20,059 bases of DNA, from NCBI GenBank assembly GCA_037140375.1, contig JBAXER010000052.1, positions 1 to 20,059 of the forward strand. The letters are read 5' to 3'. Made by a program: the position numbers and the translations under genes. Positions 1 to 13,034 of this stretch are shown here, in pieces. Origin of the DNA: WLMZ01 sp037140375. GTDB lineage: Bacteria; Actinomycetota; Acidimicrobiia; Acidimicrobiales; Ilumatobacteraceae. The notes under the pieces are model-generated. The model searched no databases. It saw nothing but the letters and a program-made list of their open reading frames with translations, and had not been told where the DNA came from. Each line of letters begins with the position of its first letter. Position 1 is the stretch's first letter.

Positions 1-54
1 CATCGTTCCAATATTCACATGCGGCTTCGTGCGCTCAAACTTTGCTTTGCTCAT
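1..54 (-). CDS. tuf: Elongation factor Tu, 5' end only (copy downstream of fusA)
   Basis: Only the first 18 codons lie in the window. They read MSKAKFERTKPHVNIGTM, the usual EF-Tu N-terminus leading into the first GTP-binding loop. EF-Tu is the GTPase that delivers aminoacyl-tRNA to the ribosomal A site. The ATG at 54 is preceded by GGAGA at 65-61, six bases upstream, which fixes the start. An ATG at 59 runs straight into a stop codon. The gene follows fusA in the same direction, the normal position for tuf in a str cluster, but a good promoter at 139-167 suggests it can be transcribed separately. A second tuf fragment at the other edge of the window shows this genome has two copies. The rest of the gene is outside the window. 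Confidence 0.95.
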   Translation of the reverse strand, partial: MSKAKFERTKPHVNIGTM

Positions 55-138
55 GTCATTTCTCCGTGTTGGATGTCAGTGGGTTGTCAAAGATCGTGAG
101 GAGTAGCGTCGGGTAACAACGGCGCTACAGGACTCTTT

Positions 139-167
139 ATGTTAGAGGTGATGCTGCGAGCCGACAA
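139..167 (-). promoter_or_regulatory. Promoter for tuf (TTGTCG-17-TAACAT)
   Basis: On the minus strand the -35 box TTGTCG (167-162) and the -10 box TAACAT (144-139) are separated by exactly 17 bases. The predicted transcript starts near 132 and has a leader of about 75 bases before tuf. The promoter is closely matched by the one before rpsL: both have GCGGGTTG at the -35 and CCTCTAACAT at the -10. That agreement between two independent sites is the main support. Confidence 0.75.
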
Positions 168-183
168 CCCGCAGGAGCACTGT

Positions 184-199
184 GGCGAACAAGTTCGCC
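184..199 (-). terminator. Short hairpin after fusA, possible weak terminator
   Basis: A perfect 7-bp inverted repeat, GGCGAAC and GTTCGCC with a two-base loop, lies just after the fusA stop codon. No T-run follows on the minus strand, so it may be an mRNA 3'-end stabiliser or an inefficient terminator rather than a strong one. It sits between fusA and the tuf promoter. Confidence 0.4.
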
Positions 200-207
200 G
201 GGAGAGA

Positions 208-2301
<2,094 letters not shown>

Positions 2302-2465
2302 CTCAGTACTTCTTCCGTTTGCGTCGTGCTAGATCGAGGGAGCAGCAACCGAAGCCGGTCGCAGGCACAGGGAGCAATGCTAACGGCAGGTCTGACGACT
2401 CGCACCTTGTGGCGCTGCCGTTCTCAATGGCTCGCGCAGCGGGGCTGACCCAGTCTTCGGGTACC
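2302..2465 (-). promoter_or_regulatory. fusA leader region with a possible promoter
   Basis: This 164-base gap between the rpsG terminator and fusA must hold a fusA promoter if the terminator works. The best -10 seen is TAGCAT at 2382-2377, but the hexamer 17 bases upstream (GTGCGA, 2405-2400) is a poor -35. The start of transcription is therefore uncertain. A small inverted repeat (TTCGG and CCGAA) lies at the upstream edge near 2455-2467. Confidence 0.3.
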
Positions 2466-2501
2466 GAAAAACAAAACACCCGCCCGTGAGGGCGGGTGTT
2501 T
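2466..2501 (-). terminator. Strong intrinsic terminator after rpsG
   Basis: On the minus strand a 12-bp perfect GC-rich stem (AAACACCCGCCC, loop TCAC, GGGCGGGTGTTT; 2501-2474) runs into TTTTGTTTTTC. This is a textbook Rho-independent terminator, about 20 bases after the rpsG stop codon. It separates rpsL-rpsG from fusA. Confidence 0.9.
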
Positions 2502-2522
2502 GTAGTTCGTGCTACCGAATGC

Positions 2523-2993
2523 TTAGAAGCGGTAGTGAGCGAAGGCCTTGTTGCTCTCGGCCATCTTCTGCATGTCGTCGCGACGCTTGACAGCGGCACC
2601 AAGACCGTTGGCGGCATCCATGATCTCGCCAGCGAGGCACTCGGCCATGGTCTTCTCACGGCGCTTGCGGCTGAAGTCGACGAGCCAGCGGATTGACAAG
2701 GTGCCGGCACGGCGAGGACGGACCTCGACTGGCACCTGATAGGTGGCTCCACCAACGCGGCGGCTCTTCACTTCGAGTGGTGGCTTGAGATTCTCAATCG
2801 CACGCTTGAGCGTGGCGATTGGCTCTGCGCCGGTCTTCTCTTCGACCATCTTCAGTGCGTCGTAGACGATCTTCTCGGCGAGGCTGCGCTTACCGTGCAG
2901 CATGACCTTGTTGGTGATCTGCGAAACGAGCAGCGAGCGATAGATGGGGTCCGGCGTGATTTCACGACGCTCGGCAGGTCCTTTACGTGGCAT
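2523..2993 (-). CDS. rpsG: 30S ribosomal protein S7
   Basis: 156 residues, the usual bacterial length. S7 binds the 3' major domain of 16S rRNA, starts assembly of the small-subunit head and contacts the E-site tRNA. The protein begins MPRKGPAERREITPDPIY and contains the conserved GGATYQVPVEVRPRR and KRREKTMAECLAGEI stretches. The ATG at 2993 lies 15 bases after the rpsL stop codon. An AGGAA about 11 bases upstream overlaps the end of rpsL, so translation of the pair is probably coupled. A strong terminator follows it. Confidence 0.98.
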   Translation of the reverse strand: MPRKGPAERREITPDPIYRSLLVSQITNKVMLHGKRSLAEKIVYDALKMVEEKTGAEPIATLKRAIENLKPPLEVKSRRVGGATYQVPVEVRPRRAGTLSIRWLVDFSRKRREKTMAECLAGEIMDAANGLGAAVKRRDDMQKMAESNKAFAHYRF

Positions 2994-3008
2994 GGCGGTT
3001 CGTTCCTA

Positions 3009-3380
3009 TTACTTCGGGGTCTTTGCGCCGTAACGGCTGCGGCTCTGCTTGCGGTTCTTCACTCCGGCTGCGTCGAGCGCGCCACGAATGACCTTGTAAC
3101 GCACACCTGGCAAGTCGCGAACACGACCGCCACGCACCAACACGATGCTGTGCTCTTGGAGGTTGTGACCTTCGCCCGGGATGTAGGCCGTGATCTCGAC
3201 GCCGCTGGTGAGACGCACGCGCGCCACCTTGCGAAGTGCCGAGTTCGGCTTCTTTGGGGTGTTGGTGTAGACGCGAGTACACACGCCGCGTCGCTGCGGC
3301 GAACCCTTGAGGGCTGGTGTCTTGGTCTTTGTGAACTTGCTGCTACGCCCTTGGCGGACCAGCTGCTGAATTGTGGGCAC
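3009..3380 (-). CDS. rpsL: 30S ribosomal protein S12, with Arg at position 88
   Basis: 123 residues. S12 sits at the decoding centre and helps set translational accuracy. Recognised from MPTIQQLVRQGR, RRGVCTRVYT, TPKKPNSALRK (Lys43 and Lys44) and IPGEGHNLQEHS. The start is a GTG at 3380 with AAAGG seven bases upstream. The loop that normally reads RVKDLPGVRY reads RVRDLPGVRY, so residue 88 is Arg, encoded CGC. In Mycobacterium and other bacteria Lys88 to Arg is a known streptomycin-resistance change. The CGC codon is at least two base changes from a Lys codon, so this looks like a fixed lineage trait rather than a recent mutation. First gene of the rpsL-rpsG unit, with a good promoter at 3451-3479. 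Confidence 0.98.
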   Translation of the reverse strand: MPTIQQLVRQGRSSKFTKTKTPALKGSPQRRGVCTRVYTNTPKKPNSALRKVARVRLTSGVEITAYIPGEGHNLQEHSIVLVRGGRVRDLPGVRYKVIRGALDAAGVKNRKQSRSRYGAKTPK

Positions 3381-3450
3381 GCGTGAACCTTTCGCGTTGT
3401 AAAAAGAAACCTATGCACGCAGCGGAACGCCCGTTGCGTAGGACCCTGCA

Positions 3451-3479
3451 ATGTTAGAGGTAGGTCCCCGATGCGGCAA
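3451..3479 (-). promoter_or_regulatory. Promoter for rpsL-rpsG (TTGCCG-17-TAACAT)
   Basis: On the minus strand the -35 box TTGCCG (3479-3474) and the -10 box TAACAT (3456-3451) are separated by 17 bases. The predicted 5' leader before the rpsL GTG is about 65 bases. It shares GCGGGTTG and CCTCTAACAT with the tuf promoter at 139-167, which suggests both translation genes respond to the same signal. Confidence 0.75.
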
Positions 3480-3588
3480 CCCGCGCGGTGCTAAGTTCGC
3501 TGACTTTGGGTCTTTTGGTAATTGGGCCCAACAGCCCGCCACGAGCTGTTGAGAGCTTGTCATCCAGACCGAGCGGACTTCGGACCAA

Positions 3589-3597
3589 TGCTACGTT
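3589..3597 (+). promoter_or_regulatory. Possible extended -10 for a leaderless SDR transcript
   Basis: TGC followed by TACGTT gives an extended -10 element (TGn-TAnnnT). Its last base is seven bases before the GTG at 3605, the spacing expected if transcription starts on the start codon itself. No -35 and no Shine-Dalgarno sequence are evident, which fits leaderless expression, common in actinobacteria. The evidence is positional only. Confidence 0.4.
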
Positions 3598-3604
3598 GCT
3601 CGAT

Positions 3605-4372
3605 GTGTCATCAAACCTGTTCAACCTCGCTGGCCGCAAAGCCTTAGTAACGGGCGGTGGGCGCGGTCTGGGTCGTGCGCTCGCGGTTGGACTCGCCGAG
3701 TTCGGCGCCGACGTCGCGATCACCAGTCGCACCGTGGCAGAGCTCGAAGACACTGCCGCTGCGGTGCGAGCTACGGGTCGAGAATGCTTCGTGATACCCG
3801 GCGATGCGTCCTCGAAGCCCGACATCGATCGAGTGGTACACGCCACCGCCGAGCACTTCGGTCGTATCGACATTCTGGTGAACAACGCGGGTGTCGATTC
3901 CCCTCAGCCGGCACTCGAGTACACCGAGGCCGCCTACGACTTCGTGCTCGACGTGAACCTGAAGGGCTACTTCTTTTTTGCTCAGGCCGTGGCCAAGGTG
4001 ATGATCACCCATGGAGGCGGCAGCATCGTGTCGAACTCGTCGATCTGCGGCGAAGTCGCGGTAGCGAACATCTCGGCGTACAACATCTCGAAGGGCGGCG
4101 TGAACATGATGACCCGCTCACTCGCCCTCGAATGGGCCGTGCACGGTATTCGGGTCAACGCGTTCTCGCCGGCATTCATGGAGGTCTTCATGGCTGGCGA
4201 CGCCAACGACCACGGCGAAGCTGCCGAACAGGCGATCCTTGATCACACGCCGCTAGGTCGCCGGGGTCGGGCCGATGAACTGGTCGGGCCTGTGGTGTTC
4301 CTGGCCTCGGATGCTGCTTCGTATGTCACCGGCGAAGTGCTGATGGTCGATGGCGGCTGGACGATTCACTAG
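3605..4372 (+). CDS. Short-chain dehydrogenase/reductase (SDR), substrate unknown
   Basis: 255 residues from the GTG at 3605, giving VSSNLFNLAGRKALVTGGG, the usual distance from an SDR start to the nucleotide-binding loop. Classical SDR features are all present: TGGGRGLG (16-23), the NNAG motif (93-96), Asn118, a Ser at 145/146, and the catalytic YNISK (Tyr159, Lys163). The C-terminus DGGWTIH is also typical. The protein should be a cytosolic NAD(P)-dependent oxidoreductase. Overall it most resembles gluconate 5-dehydrogenase or 3-oxoacyl-ACP reductase-like members, but the substrate cannot be told. An in-frame ATG at 3488 would give a longer form, but its extra residues do not look like SDR and cover the rpsL promoter area. 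It is a lone gene, opposite in strand to its neighbours rpsL and rpoC, so it looks like an insertion between the rif and str clusters. Confidence 0.9.
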   Translation: MSSNLFNLAGRKALVTGGGRGLGRALAVGLAEFGADVAITSRTVAELEDTAAAVRATGRECFVIPGDASSKPDIDRVVHATAEHFGRIDILVNNAGVDSPQPALEYTEAAYDFVLDVNLKGYFFFAQAVAKVMITHGGGSIVSNSSICGEVAVANISAYNISKGGVNMMTRSLALEWAVHGIRVNAFSPAFMEVFMAGDANDHGEAAEQAILDHTPLGRRGRADELVGPVVFLASDAASYVTGEVLMVDGGWTIH

Positions 4373-4417
4373 AAAATCAAACGAGCGCAGGTGATCCGAA
4401 GACCACCTGCGCTCGTT
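4371..4417 (-). terminator. Terminator after rpoC, shared with the convergent SDR gene
   Basis: A 14-bp perfect inverted repeat (AACGAGCGCAGGTG at 4380-4393 and its complement at 4404-4417) with a 10-base loop lies between the convergent SDR and rpoC genes. On the minus strand it is followed by CGTTTGATTTTCT, so it should end rpoBC transcription well. On the plus strand the downstream T content is lower, so it may serve SDR less efficiently. A second small repeat (CGGCG and CGCCG) lies near 4428-4440. Confidence 0.85.
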
Positions 4418-4448
4418 GAGAACTGAACGGCGAACGCCGCTACGACAA

Positions 4449-7400
4449 TCAGGCTTCTGCCGGAACGTCGCTGTCTGAATAGGTGCCGTGGAGGTTGCCC
4501 AACCACGCCGCTGGATCTTCGGTGTCGCTGCTGTAGTACGCCATTGGCTTGTAGTCAGGCGCCGACACTTCGAAGTCGCGGTAGCGCTCCATACCGGTAC
4601 CGGCTGGGATGAGCTTGCCGATGATGATGTTTTCCTTGAGGCCCAAGAGGCTGTCGCTGCGGCCATCGATGGCCGCCTCGGTCAGCACTCGGGTGGTCTC
4701 CTGGAACGACGCGGCCGACAGCCACGACTCGGTAGCCAGCGATGCCTTGGTGATACCCATCAACTCTGGGCGACCCTCGGCTGGGCGCTTGCCTTCTTCG
4801 ACCATGCGCTTGTTCGTGTCACGGAACACCTTGGCATCGGCACGCTCGCCAGGCAGGAAGCCTGTCTCGCCTGGCTCTTGCACGCCAACGCGGCGGGTCA
4901 TCTGACGCACGATCAACTCGATGTGCTTGTCGGAAATGCTTACACCCTGATCGCGGTACACCTTCTGGACCTCTTCGACGAGGTACAACTGAGTCTCGCG
5001 GATGCCCTTGATCTCCATGATTTCCTTGGGATCGAACGGTCCGTCGGTCACAGGATCGCCTGCATTGATGTCGTTACCATCGATGACAGTTGGGCGGCTG
5101 CCGGTTGGCAACACGATCAAGTGCTCTTCACCGGCATCGTCGATGACGGTGATTGGAATGCCCTTGCCTTCGTCTTCGCCAACATGCACGATGCCGCTGG
5201 CCTTGGCCAAACGAGCCGAACCACGAGGCGTACGCGCCTCGAACAACTCGACAACGCGAGGCAAACCGCCGGCGATGTCCTTACCGGCCACACCACCAGT
5301 GTGGAAGGTACGCATCGTGAGCTGAGTACCAGGCTCACCAATCGACTGGGCAGCGATAACGCCAACGGCCTCGCCGAGTTCGATCGGCTTGCCGGTGGCC
5401 AACGAACGGCCGTAGCACAAACCGCAGATACCGAGATCGGCATCGCAGGTGAGCACCGAGCGAACGCGAACGCGGTTGATCTTTGGATCGTCGCGCAACG
5501 CTTCCATCTCTTCGTCACCGATAAGGCTGTTCTTGGCCAACACGGTTCCGTTGGTGAGCTTGAGGTCTTGCAACAGCGCACGGCCAAACAGCTTCGCCTC
5601 AAGATACGCACGAGTGTTCGCTGTGTCAGGAGTGACGTTTTCGATCCAGACACCGAGTGTGGTTCCACAATCGATCTCACGAATGATCAGTTCCTGAGCA
5701 ACGTCGACCAAACGGCGGGTGAGGTAACCCGAGTCGGCGGTACGAAGTGCGGTGTCGACCAATCCCTTACGGGCACCAGGAGTAGCAATGAAGTACTCGA
5801 GTGTCTCAAGGCCCTCACGGAAGTTCTTCTTGATGGGTCGAGGAATCATGTCGCCGCGAGGGTTGGCCACGAGGCCACGCATGCCTGCGATCTGACGCAT
5901 CTGGGTCATGTTTCCGCGAGCACCCGAACCAACCATCATGTCGATTGGGTTGAAGCGCTGCGCCTTGAACTCGAGTTCCATGGCCGCCTGAACTTCGGCG
6001 GTGGCGTCGGTCCAAATGCGAACTTCCATGTTGCGACGCTCGCCGTCGGTGATGATGCCTCGGCGGAACTGGTTCTCGACCTTGTCGGCCTGCTCCTCGA
6101 ACTTGTCGAGGATGGCACGCTTGTTCTTTGGCGTCTTGACGTCGTCGATCGACACGGTGATGCCGCTCTGCGATGCGAAGCGGTAGCACACGGCCTTGAT
6201 TGCGTCGAGTGCGACAGCGACCTCTGACTTGAGGTAGTTGTCAGAGAGACGCTCAACAATGACGCCCATTTCCTTCTTCTTGACGAGGAAGTCGATGTGA
6301 CCAAACTTAGATGGGTAGCTCTCGGGGAGGGCTTCTTCGAACAGCAAACGGCCAGCAGTAGTGCGGAAGGTGTCGGCAGGAAGCGTGGCGCTCGCCGGGC
6401 GACGCAACATGATTGGGGCGTGCAGGTTGAGGCTGCCTTCGTCGTATGCGCGCAGCACTTCCCACAGATGGCGGAAGGTGCGACCGTTACCGGCTGCATC
6501 TTCAACCTCTTCGGTGAGGTAGTACCCACCGATGACGAGGTCCTGCGAAGGAGTAACCGTTGGGCGACCCGACGCTGGCGACAAGATGTTGTTGGCGCTG
6601 AGCATGAGCACGCGGGCTTCGGCCTGAGCCTCGGCGGACAGCGGCACGTGGATGGCCATCTGGTCGCCGTCGAAGTCGGCGTTAAATGCGGTACACACCA
6701 GCGGATGGATCTGCAGGGCCTTGCCCTCAACGAGCACCGGCTCGAATGCCTGGATGCCCAAGCGGTGAAGCGTTGGTGCACGGTTGAGCATGACTGGGTG
6801 TTCCTTGATGACGTCTTCGAGGACATCCCACACCTGCGGACGACGACGCTCGACCATGCGCTTGGCGCTCTTGATGTTCTGCGCCAACTCGAGGTCGACG
6901 AGACGCTTCATCACGAACGGCTTGAACAGTTCGAGTGCCATCAACTTAGGCAGGCCGCACTGGTGCAGCTTCAGCGTTGGGCCGGCCACGATGACCGAAC
7001 GGCCCGAGTAGTCGACGCGCTTACCGAGCAAGTTCTGACGGAAGCGACCCTGCTTGCCCTTGAGCATGTCGGACAATGACTTGAGCGGGCGGTTACCTGG
7101 ACCAGTCACTGGGCGACCGCGGCGGCCATTGTCGAACAATGCGTCGACTGCTTCTTGCAGCATTCGCTTTTCGTTGTTGACGATGATCTCAGGAGCGCCG
7201 AGGTCGAGCAGTCGCTTGAGGCGATTGTTGCGGTTGATCACGCGACGGTAGAGATCGTTGAGGTCGCTGGTGGCGAAACGGCCACCATCGAGCTGCACCA
7301 TTGGGCGCAGTTCTGGTGGGATCACCGGCACGACATCGAGAATCATTGCCTTGGGATCATTGACCCGACGACCACTTTCGTCGCGCTTGTTGAACGACGT

Positions 7401-8339
7401 AACGATCTTCAGACGCTTGATGGCCTTTTGGCGGCGCTGTGCGCTGAGTGGCTTGCGGCCGCCTTCTGGTGGATCGATGGCCTCGCGCAGCTTGATCTCT
7501 TCGACGTCGAAATCGATGCGATCGATGAGCTGCTTGATGCTGTCTGCACCAGTGCCACCCTCGAAGTAGTCGCCGTAACGATCGCGCAGTTCGCGCCACA
7601 GCATCTCGTCGTCGATGATCTTGCGGCTGTGGATGTCTTTGAACTCATCCCACGTGCGCGAGAGCAGATCGAGCTCTGATTCGTAACGATCGCGCAGCAT
7701 CGCCACTTCTTTTTCGGCGACCTTGCCACGTGCCTTGACATCGCTGTCCTTGGCGCCTTCGCCCTCGAGCTTGGCGGCTTCGTCTTCGAGTTCTTTGTAG
7801 CGACGATCGATCGCGACTTCCATTTCCTTGCGGATGGCATCGCGCTCTTCGAGGTACTCGGCCTCGAGGTTTGACTTGTCGGCATGACGCTTGTCGACAT
7901 CGACCCAGGTCACCAAGTTGGCTGCGAAGTAGATGACCTTCTCAAGCTGCTTGGCCTTGAGCTCTTCTTTGGTCTCGACGCCGGCGAGCAGGTATGCCAA
8001 CCAGCTACGGGTACCGCGCAGGTACCAGATGTGCACCACTGGCGCAGCAAGCTCGACGTGGCCCATACGCTCGCGGCGCACCTTGCTACGCGTGACTTCG
8101 ACACCACAGCGCTCGCAGATGATGCCCTTAAAGCGCACCCGCTTGTACTTACCGCAGTAGCACTCCCAGTCGCGTGTTGGTCCGAAGATCTTCTCGCAGA
8201 AGAGTCCGTCCTTTTCAGGACGCAACGTGCGGTAGTTGATCGTTTCGGGTTTCTTCACCTCACCGTGGGACCACTGTTTGATCTGGTCGGCAGTTGCCAA
8301 ACCGATCTTCAACTGGTCAAACATGTTTACGTCAAGCAT
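4449..8339 (-). CDS. rpoC: RNA polymerase beta-prime subunit
   Basis: 1296 residues. This is the catalytic clamp subunit of RNA polymerase. The zinc ribbon has Cys60, Cys62, Cys75 and Cys78. The catalytic NADFDGD motif at 553-559 carries the Mg-binding aspartates. The second zinc site includes CDADLGICGLC, followed by AVGVIAAQSIGEPGTQLTMR of the trigger-loop region. Residues about 140-290 form a charged, coiled insertion typical of actinobacterial beta-prime. The ATG at 8339 gives MLDVNMFDQLKIGL, the usual actinobacterial start. The reading frame is open further upstream, but that stretch is the 3' end of rpoB in another frame. It follows rpoB by 43 bases and is presumably co-transcribed. No break or missing motif was seen. 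Confidence 0.98.
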   Translation of the reverse strand: MLDVNMFDQLKIGLATADQIKQWSHGEVKKPETINYRTLRPEKDGLFCEKIFGPTRDWECYCGKYKRVRFKGIICERCGVEVTRSKVRRERMGHVELAAPVVHIWYLRGTRSWLAYLLAGVETKEELKAKQLEKVIYFAANLVTWVDVDKRHADKSNLEAEYLEERDAIRKEMEVAIDRRYKELEDEAAKLEGEGAKDSDVKARGKVAEKEVAMLRDRYESELDLLSRTWDEFKDIHSRKIIDDEMLWRELRDRYGDYFEGGTGADSIKQLIDRIDFDVEEIKLREAIDPPEGGRKPLSAQRRQKAIKRLKIVTSFNKRDESGRRVNDPKAMILDVVPVIPPELRPMVQLDGGRFATSDLNDLYRRVINRNNRLKRLLDLGAPEIIVNNEKRMLQEAVDALFDNGRRGRPVTGPGNRPLKSLSDMLKGKQGRFRQNLLGKRVDYSGRSVIVAGPTLKLHQCGLPKLMALELFKPFVMKRLVDLELAQNIKSAKRMVERRRPQVWDVLEDVIKEHPVMLNRAPTLHRLGIQAFEPVLVEGKALQIHPLVCTAFNADFDGDQMAIHVPLSAEAQAEARVLMLSANNILSPASGRPTVTPSQDLVIGGYYLTEEVEDAAGNGRTFRHLWEVLRAYDEGSLNLHAPIMLRRPASATLPADTFRTTAGRLLFEEALPESYPSKFGHIDFLVKKKEMGVIVERLSDNYLKSEVAVALDAIKAVCYRFASQSGITVSIDDVKTPKNKRAILDKFEEQADKVENQFRRGIITDGERRNMEVRIWTDATAEVQAAMELEFKAQRFNPIDMMVGSGARGNMTQMRQIAGMRGLVANPRGDMIPRPIKKNFREGLETLEYFIATPGARKGLVDTALRTADSGYLTRRLVDVAQELIIREIDCGTTLGVWIENVTPDTANTRAYLEAKLFGRALLQDLKLTNGTVLAKNSLIGDEEMEALRDDPKINRVRVRSVLTCDADLGICGLCYGRSLATGKPIELGEAVGVIAAQSIGEPGTQLTMRTFHTGGVAGKDIAGGLPRVVELFEARTPRGSARLAKASGIVHVGEDEGKGIPITVIDDAGEEHLIVLPTGSRPTVIDGNDINAGDPVTDGPFDPKEIMEIKGIRETQLYLVEEVQKVYRDQGVSISDKHIELIVRQMTRRVGVQEPGETGFLPGERADAKVFRDTNKRMVEEGKRPAEGRPELMGITKASLATESWLSAASFQETTRVLTEAAIDGRSDSLLGLKENIIIGKLIPAGTGMERYRDFEVSAPDYKPMAYYSSDTEDPAAWLGNLHGTYSDSDVPAEA

Positions 8340-8382
8340 CGTTCCCTGGCCTCGTCTCGTGTCGTCTCGTTCTAGTTCTTGC

Positions 8383-11985
<3,603 letters not shown>

Positions 11986-12079
11986 TACAACTCCTCGTTG
12001 GCACACGGGGGAACGCTTAGGTGCGCGAAATAGCCACTACGAAAGGGGTAGCAGACAGATACACGCACGGCAACAGACG

Positions 12080-12108
12080 ATCCTATCGTCGAGAGCGTGA
12101 GGAGTCAA
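12080..12108 (-). promoter_or_regulatory. Promoter for rpoBC (TTGACT-17-TAGGAT)
   Basis: On the minus strand TTGACT (12108-12103) and TAGGAT (12085-12080) are 17 bases apart, a near-consensus housekeeping promoter. The predicted transcript starts near 12073, leaving a leader of about 88 bases before the GTG at 11985. A 6-bp inverted repeat (CCAAGC and GCTTGG, 12112-12130) lies immediately upstream of the -35 box. The promoter is divergent from the HisA-like gene. Confidence 0.75.
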
Positions 12109-12226
12109 CGCCCAAGCCGAGACAGCTTGGCCGCAACATGTGTTGGCGCGAACGGTAAGCGTTTCTGGCGAATCAGTCAAGCATTACCACCCGTATTTAC
12201 TCCGACTTCATGCAGTGTTGATTCGC

Positions 12227-12232
12227 TACGGT
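12227..12232 (+). promoter_or_regulatory. Possible -10 for a leaderless HisA-like transcript
   Basis: TACGGT ends six bases before the ATG at 12239, which would place the transcription start at or next to the start codon. There is no convincing Shine-Dalgarno sequence or -35 box, so leaderless expression is a guess from spacing only. Confidence 0.25.
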
Positions 12233-12238
12233 GGTGCC

Positions 12239-13009
12239 ATGTTTCGGCCATGCATCGACCTTCGCTCTGGACAGGTGGTGCAGATCGTGGGCTCCACCCT
12301 CAGCGAGCATGCCGTGGCCGAGGGCAGCGTGGCCACCAACCACGTGAGCGAACACCCAGCTCGTTGGTTCGCCGAGACCTACCGCGACGACGACCTCCGC
12401 GGCGGCCACGTGATCATGTTGGGCGCTGGTAACGAATCAGCCGCCCGCTCGGCTCTGGCGGCGTGGCCTGGCGGGATGCAGGTTGGCGGCGGCATTTCGA
12501 CTGACAACGCACAGCAGTGGCTCGACGCCGGCGCCTCACACGTGATCATGACCTCGTGGTTATTCGTCGACGGCGTGTTTTCGCAAGAGCGGCTCGATGC
12601 AGCGGTCGCCACGGTGGGCCGTGACCGAATCGTGATCGATCTGTCGTGTCGGTGCAGAGACGGCGCCTATTGGGTGGTCACCGATCGGTGGCAGGTGTTC
12701 ACCACGTTGCAGGTAGACAACACAACCCTTTCACGATTGTCCGAGGGCTGCGCTGAGTTCTTGGTGCATGGGGTCGACGTCGAGGGCTTAGCCCAAGGAA
12801 TCGATCTCGAACTGGTGTCGCTGTTAGCCGACGGCTCGCCGATCCCTTGTACCTATGCAGGCGGAGCACAATCGATCGACGATCTTCGCACCGTGCACGA
12901 GATGAGCCACGGACTCGTCGACCTCACCGTTGGTTCGGCACTTGATCTGTTCGGCGGCAGCGGAGTGCGCTACGCCGACTGCGTCGAGTTCAACCGAACC
13001 CATCGCTAG
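12239..13009 (+). CDS. HisA-type ProFAR isomerase, eukaryotic HIS6-like
   Basis: 256 residues. It is predicted to isomerise ProFAR to PRFAR in histidine biosynthesis, using a (beta-alpha)8 barrel in the cytosol. The start at 12239 gives MFRPCIDLRSGQVVQIVGST, with the catalytic Asp7 where HisA has Asp8. QVGGGI (81-86) and YAGGA (206-210) are the two phosphate-binding loops. The second catalytic Asp is expected at 134 in DRIVIDLSC. The sequence follows the yeast HIS6 pattern through HVIMLG, VIMTSWLF, DRIVIDLSCR, HGVDVEGLAQGID, SHGLVDLTVGSALDLFGG, which I recall from that protein. Usual bacterial HisA and actinobacterial PriA are quite different in these stretches. The frame is open upstream to 12140, but that part has no recognisable homology. 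It stands alone, on the strand opposite the surrounding genes and away from any other his gene in the window. Confidence 0.85.
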   Translation: MFRPCIDLRSGQVVQIVGSTLSEHAVAEGSVATNHVSEHPARWFAETYRDDDLRGGHVIMLGAGNESAARSALAAWPGGMQVGGGISTDNAQQWLDAGASHVIMTSWLFVDGVFSQERLDAAVATVGRDRIVIDLSCRCRDGAYWVVTDRWQVFTTLQVDNTTLSRLSEGCAEFLVHGVDVEGLAQGIDLELVSLLADGSPIPCTYAGGAQSIDDLRTVHEMSHGLVDLTVGSALDLFGGSGVRYADCVEFNRTHR

Positions 13010-13015
13010 ACGCTT

Positions 13016-13034
13016 GCGCTGTTGACCGCAGCGC
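13016..13034. terminator. Small hairpin between convergent genes
   Basis: GCGCTG and CAGCGC form a 6-bp inverted repeat with a seven-base loop in the 25-base gap between the ends of the HisA-like gene and the signal peptidase gene. No T-run is present on either strand, so terminator activity is doubtful. Confidence 0.3.

Noticed and set aside
3488..3604. Longer SDR protein starting at the ATG at 3488
   Set aside because: The extra 39 residues are not SDR-like and would begin close to the rpsL promoter. The Rossmann fold normally starts near the N-terminus, as with the GTG at 3605.
4488..6227. 579-codon open frame on the plus strand, and similar long frames at 6297-7079, 8821-9867 and 9946-11106
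   Set aside because: All lie antisense to rpoC or rpoB, whose products are intact and conserved. The shadow proteins are His, Val and Leu-rich and low in recognisable motifs.
11986..12006. rpoB start at the GTG at 12006
   Set aside because: The GAGGAG at 11996-11991 lies within this stretch and serves the GTG at 11985.
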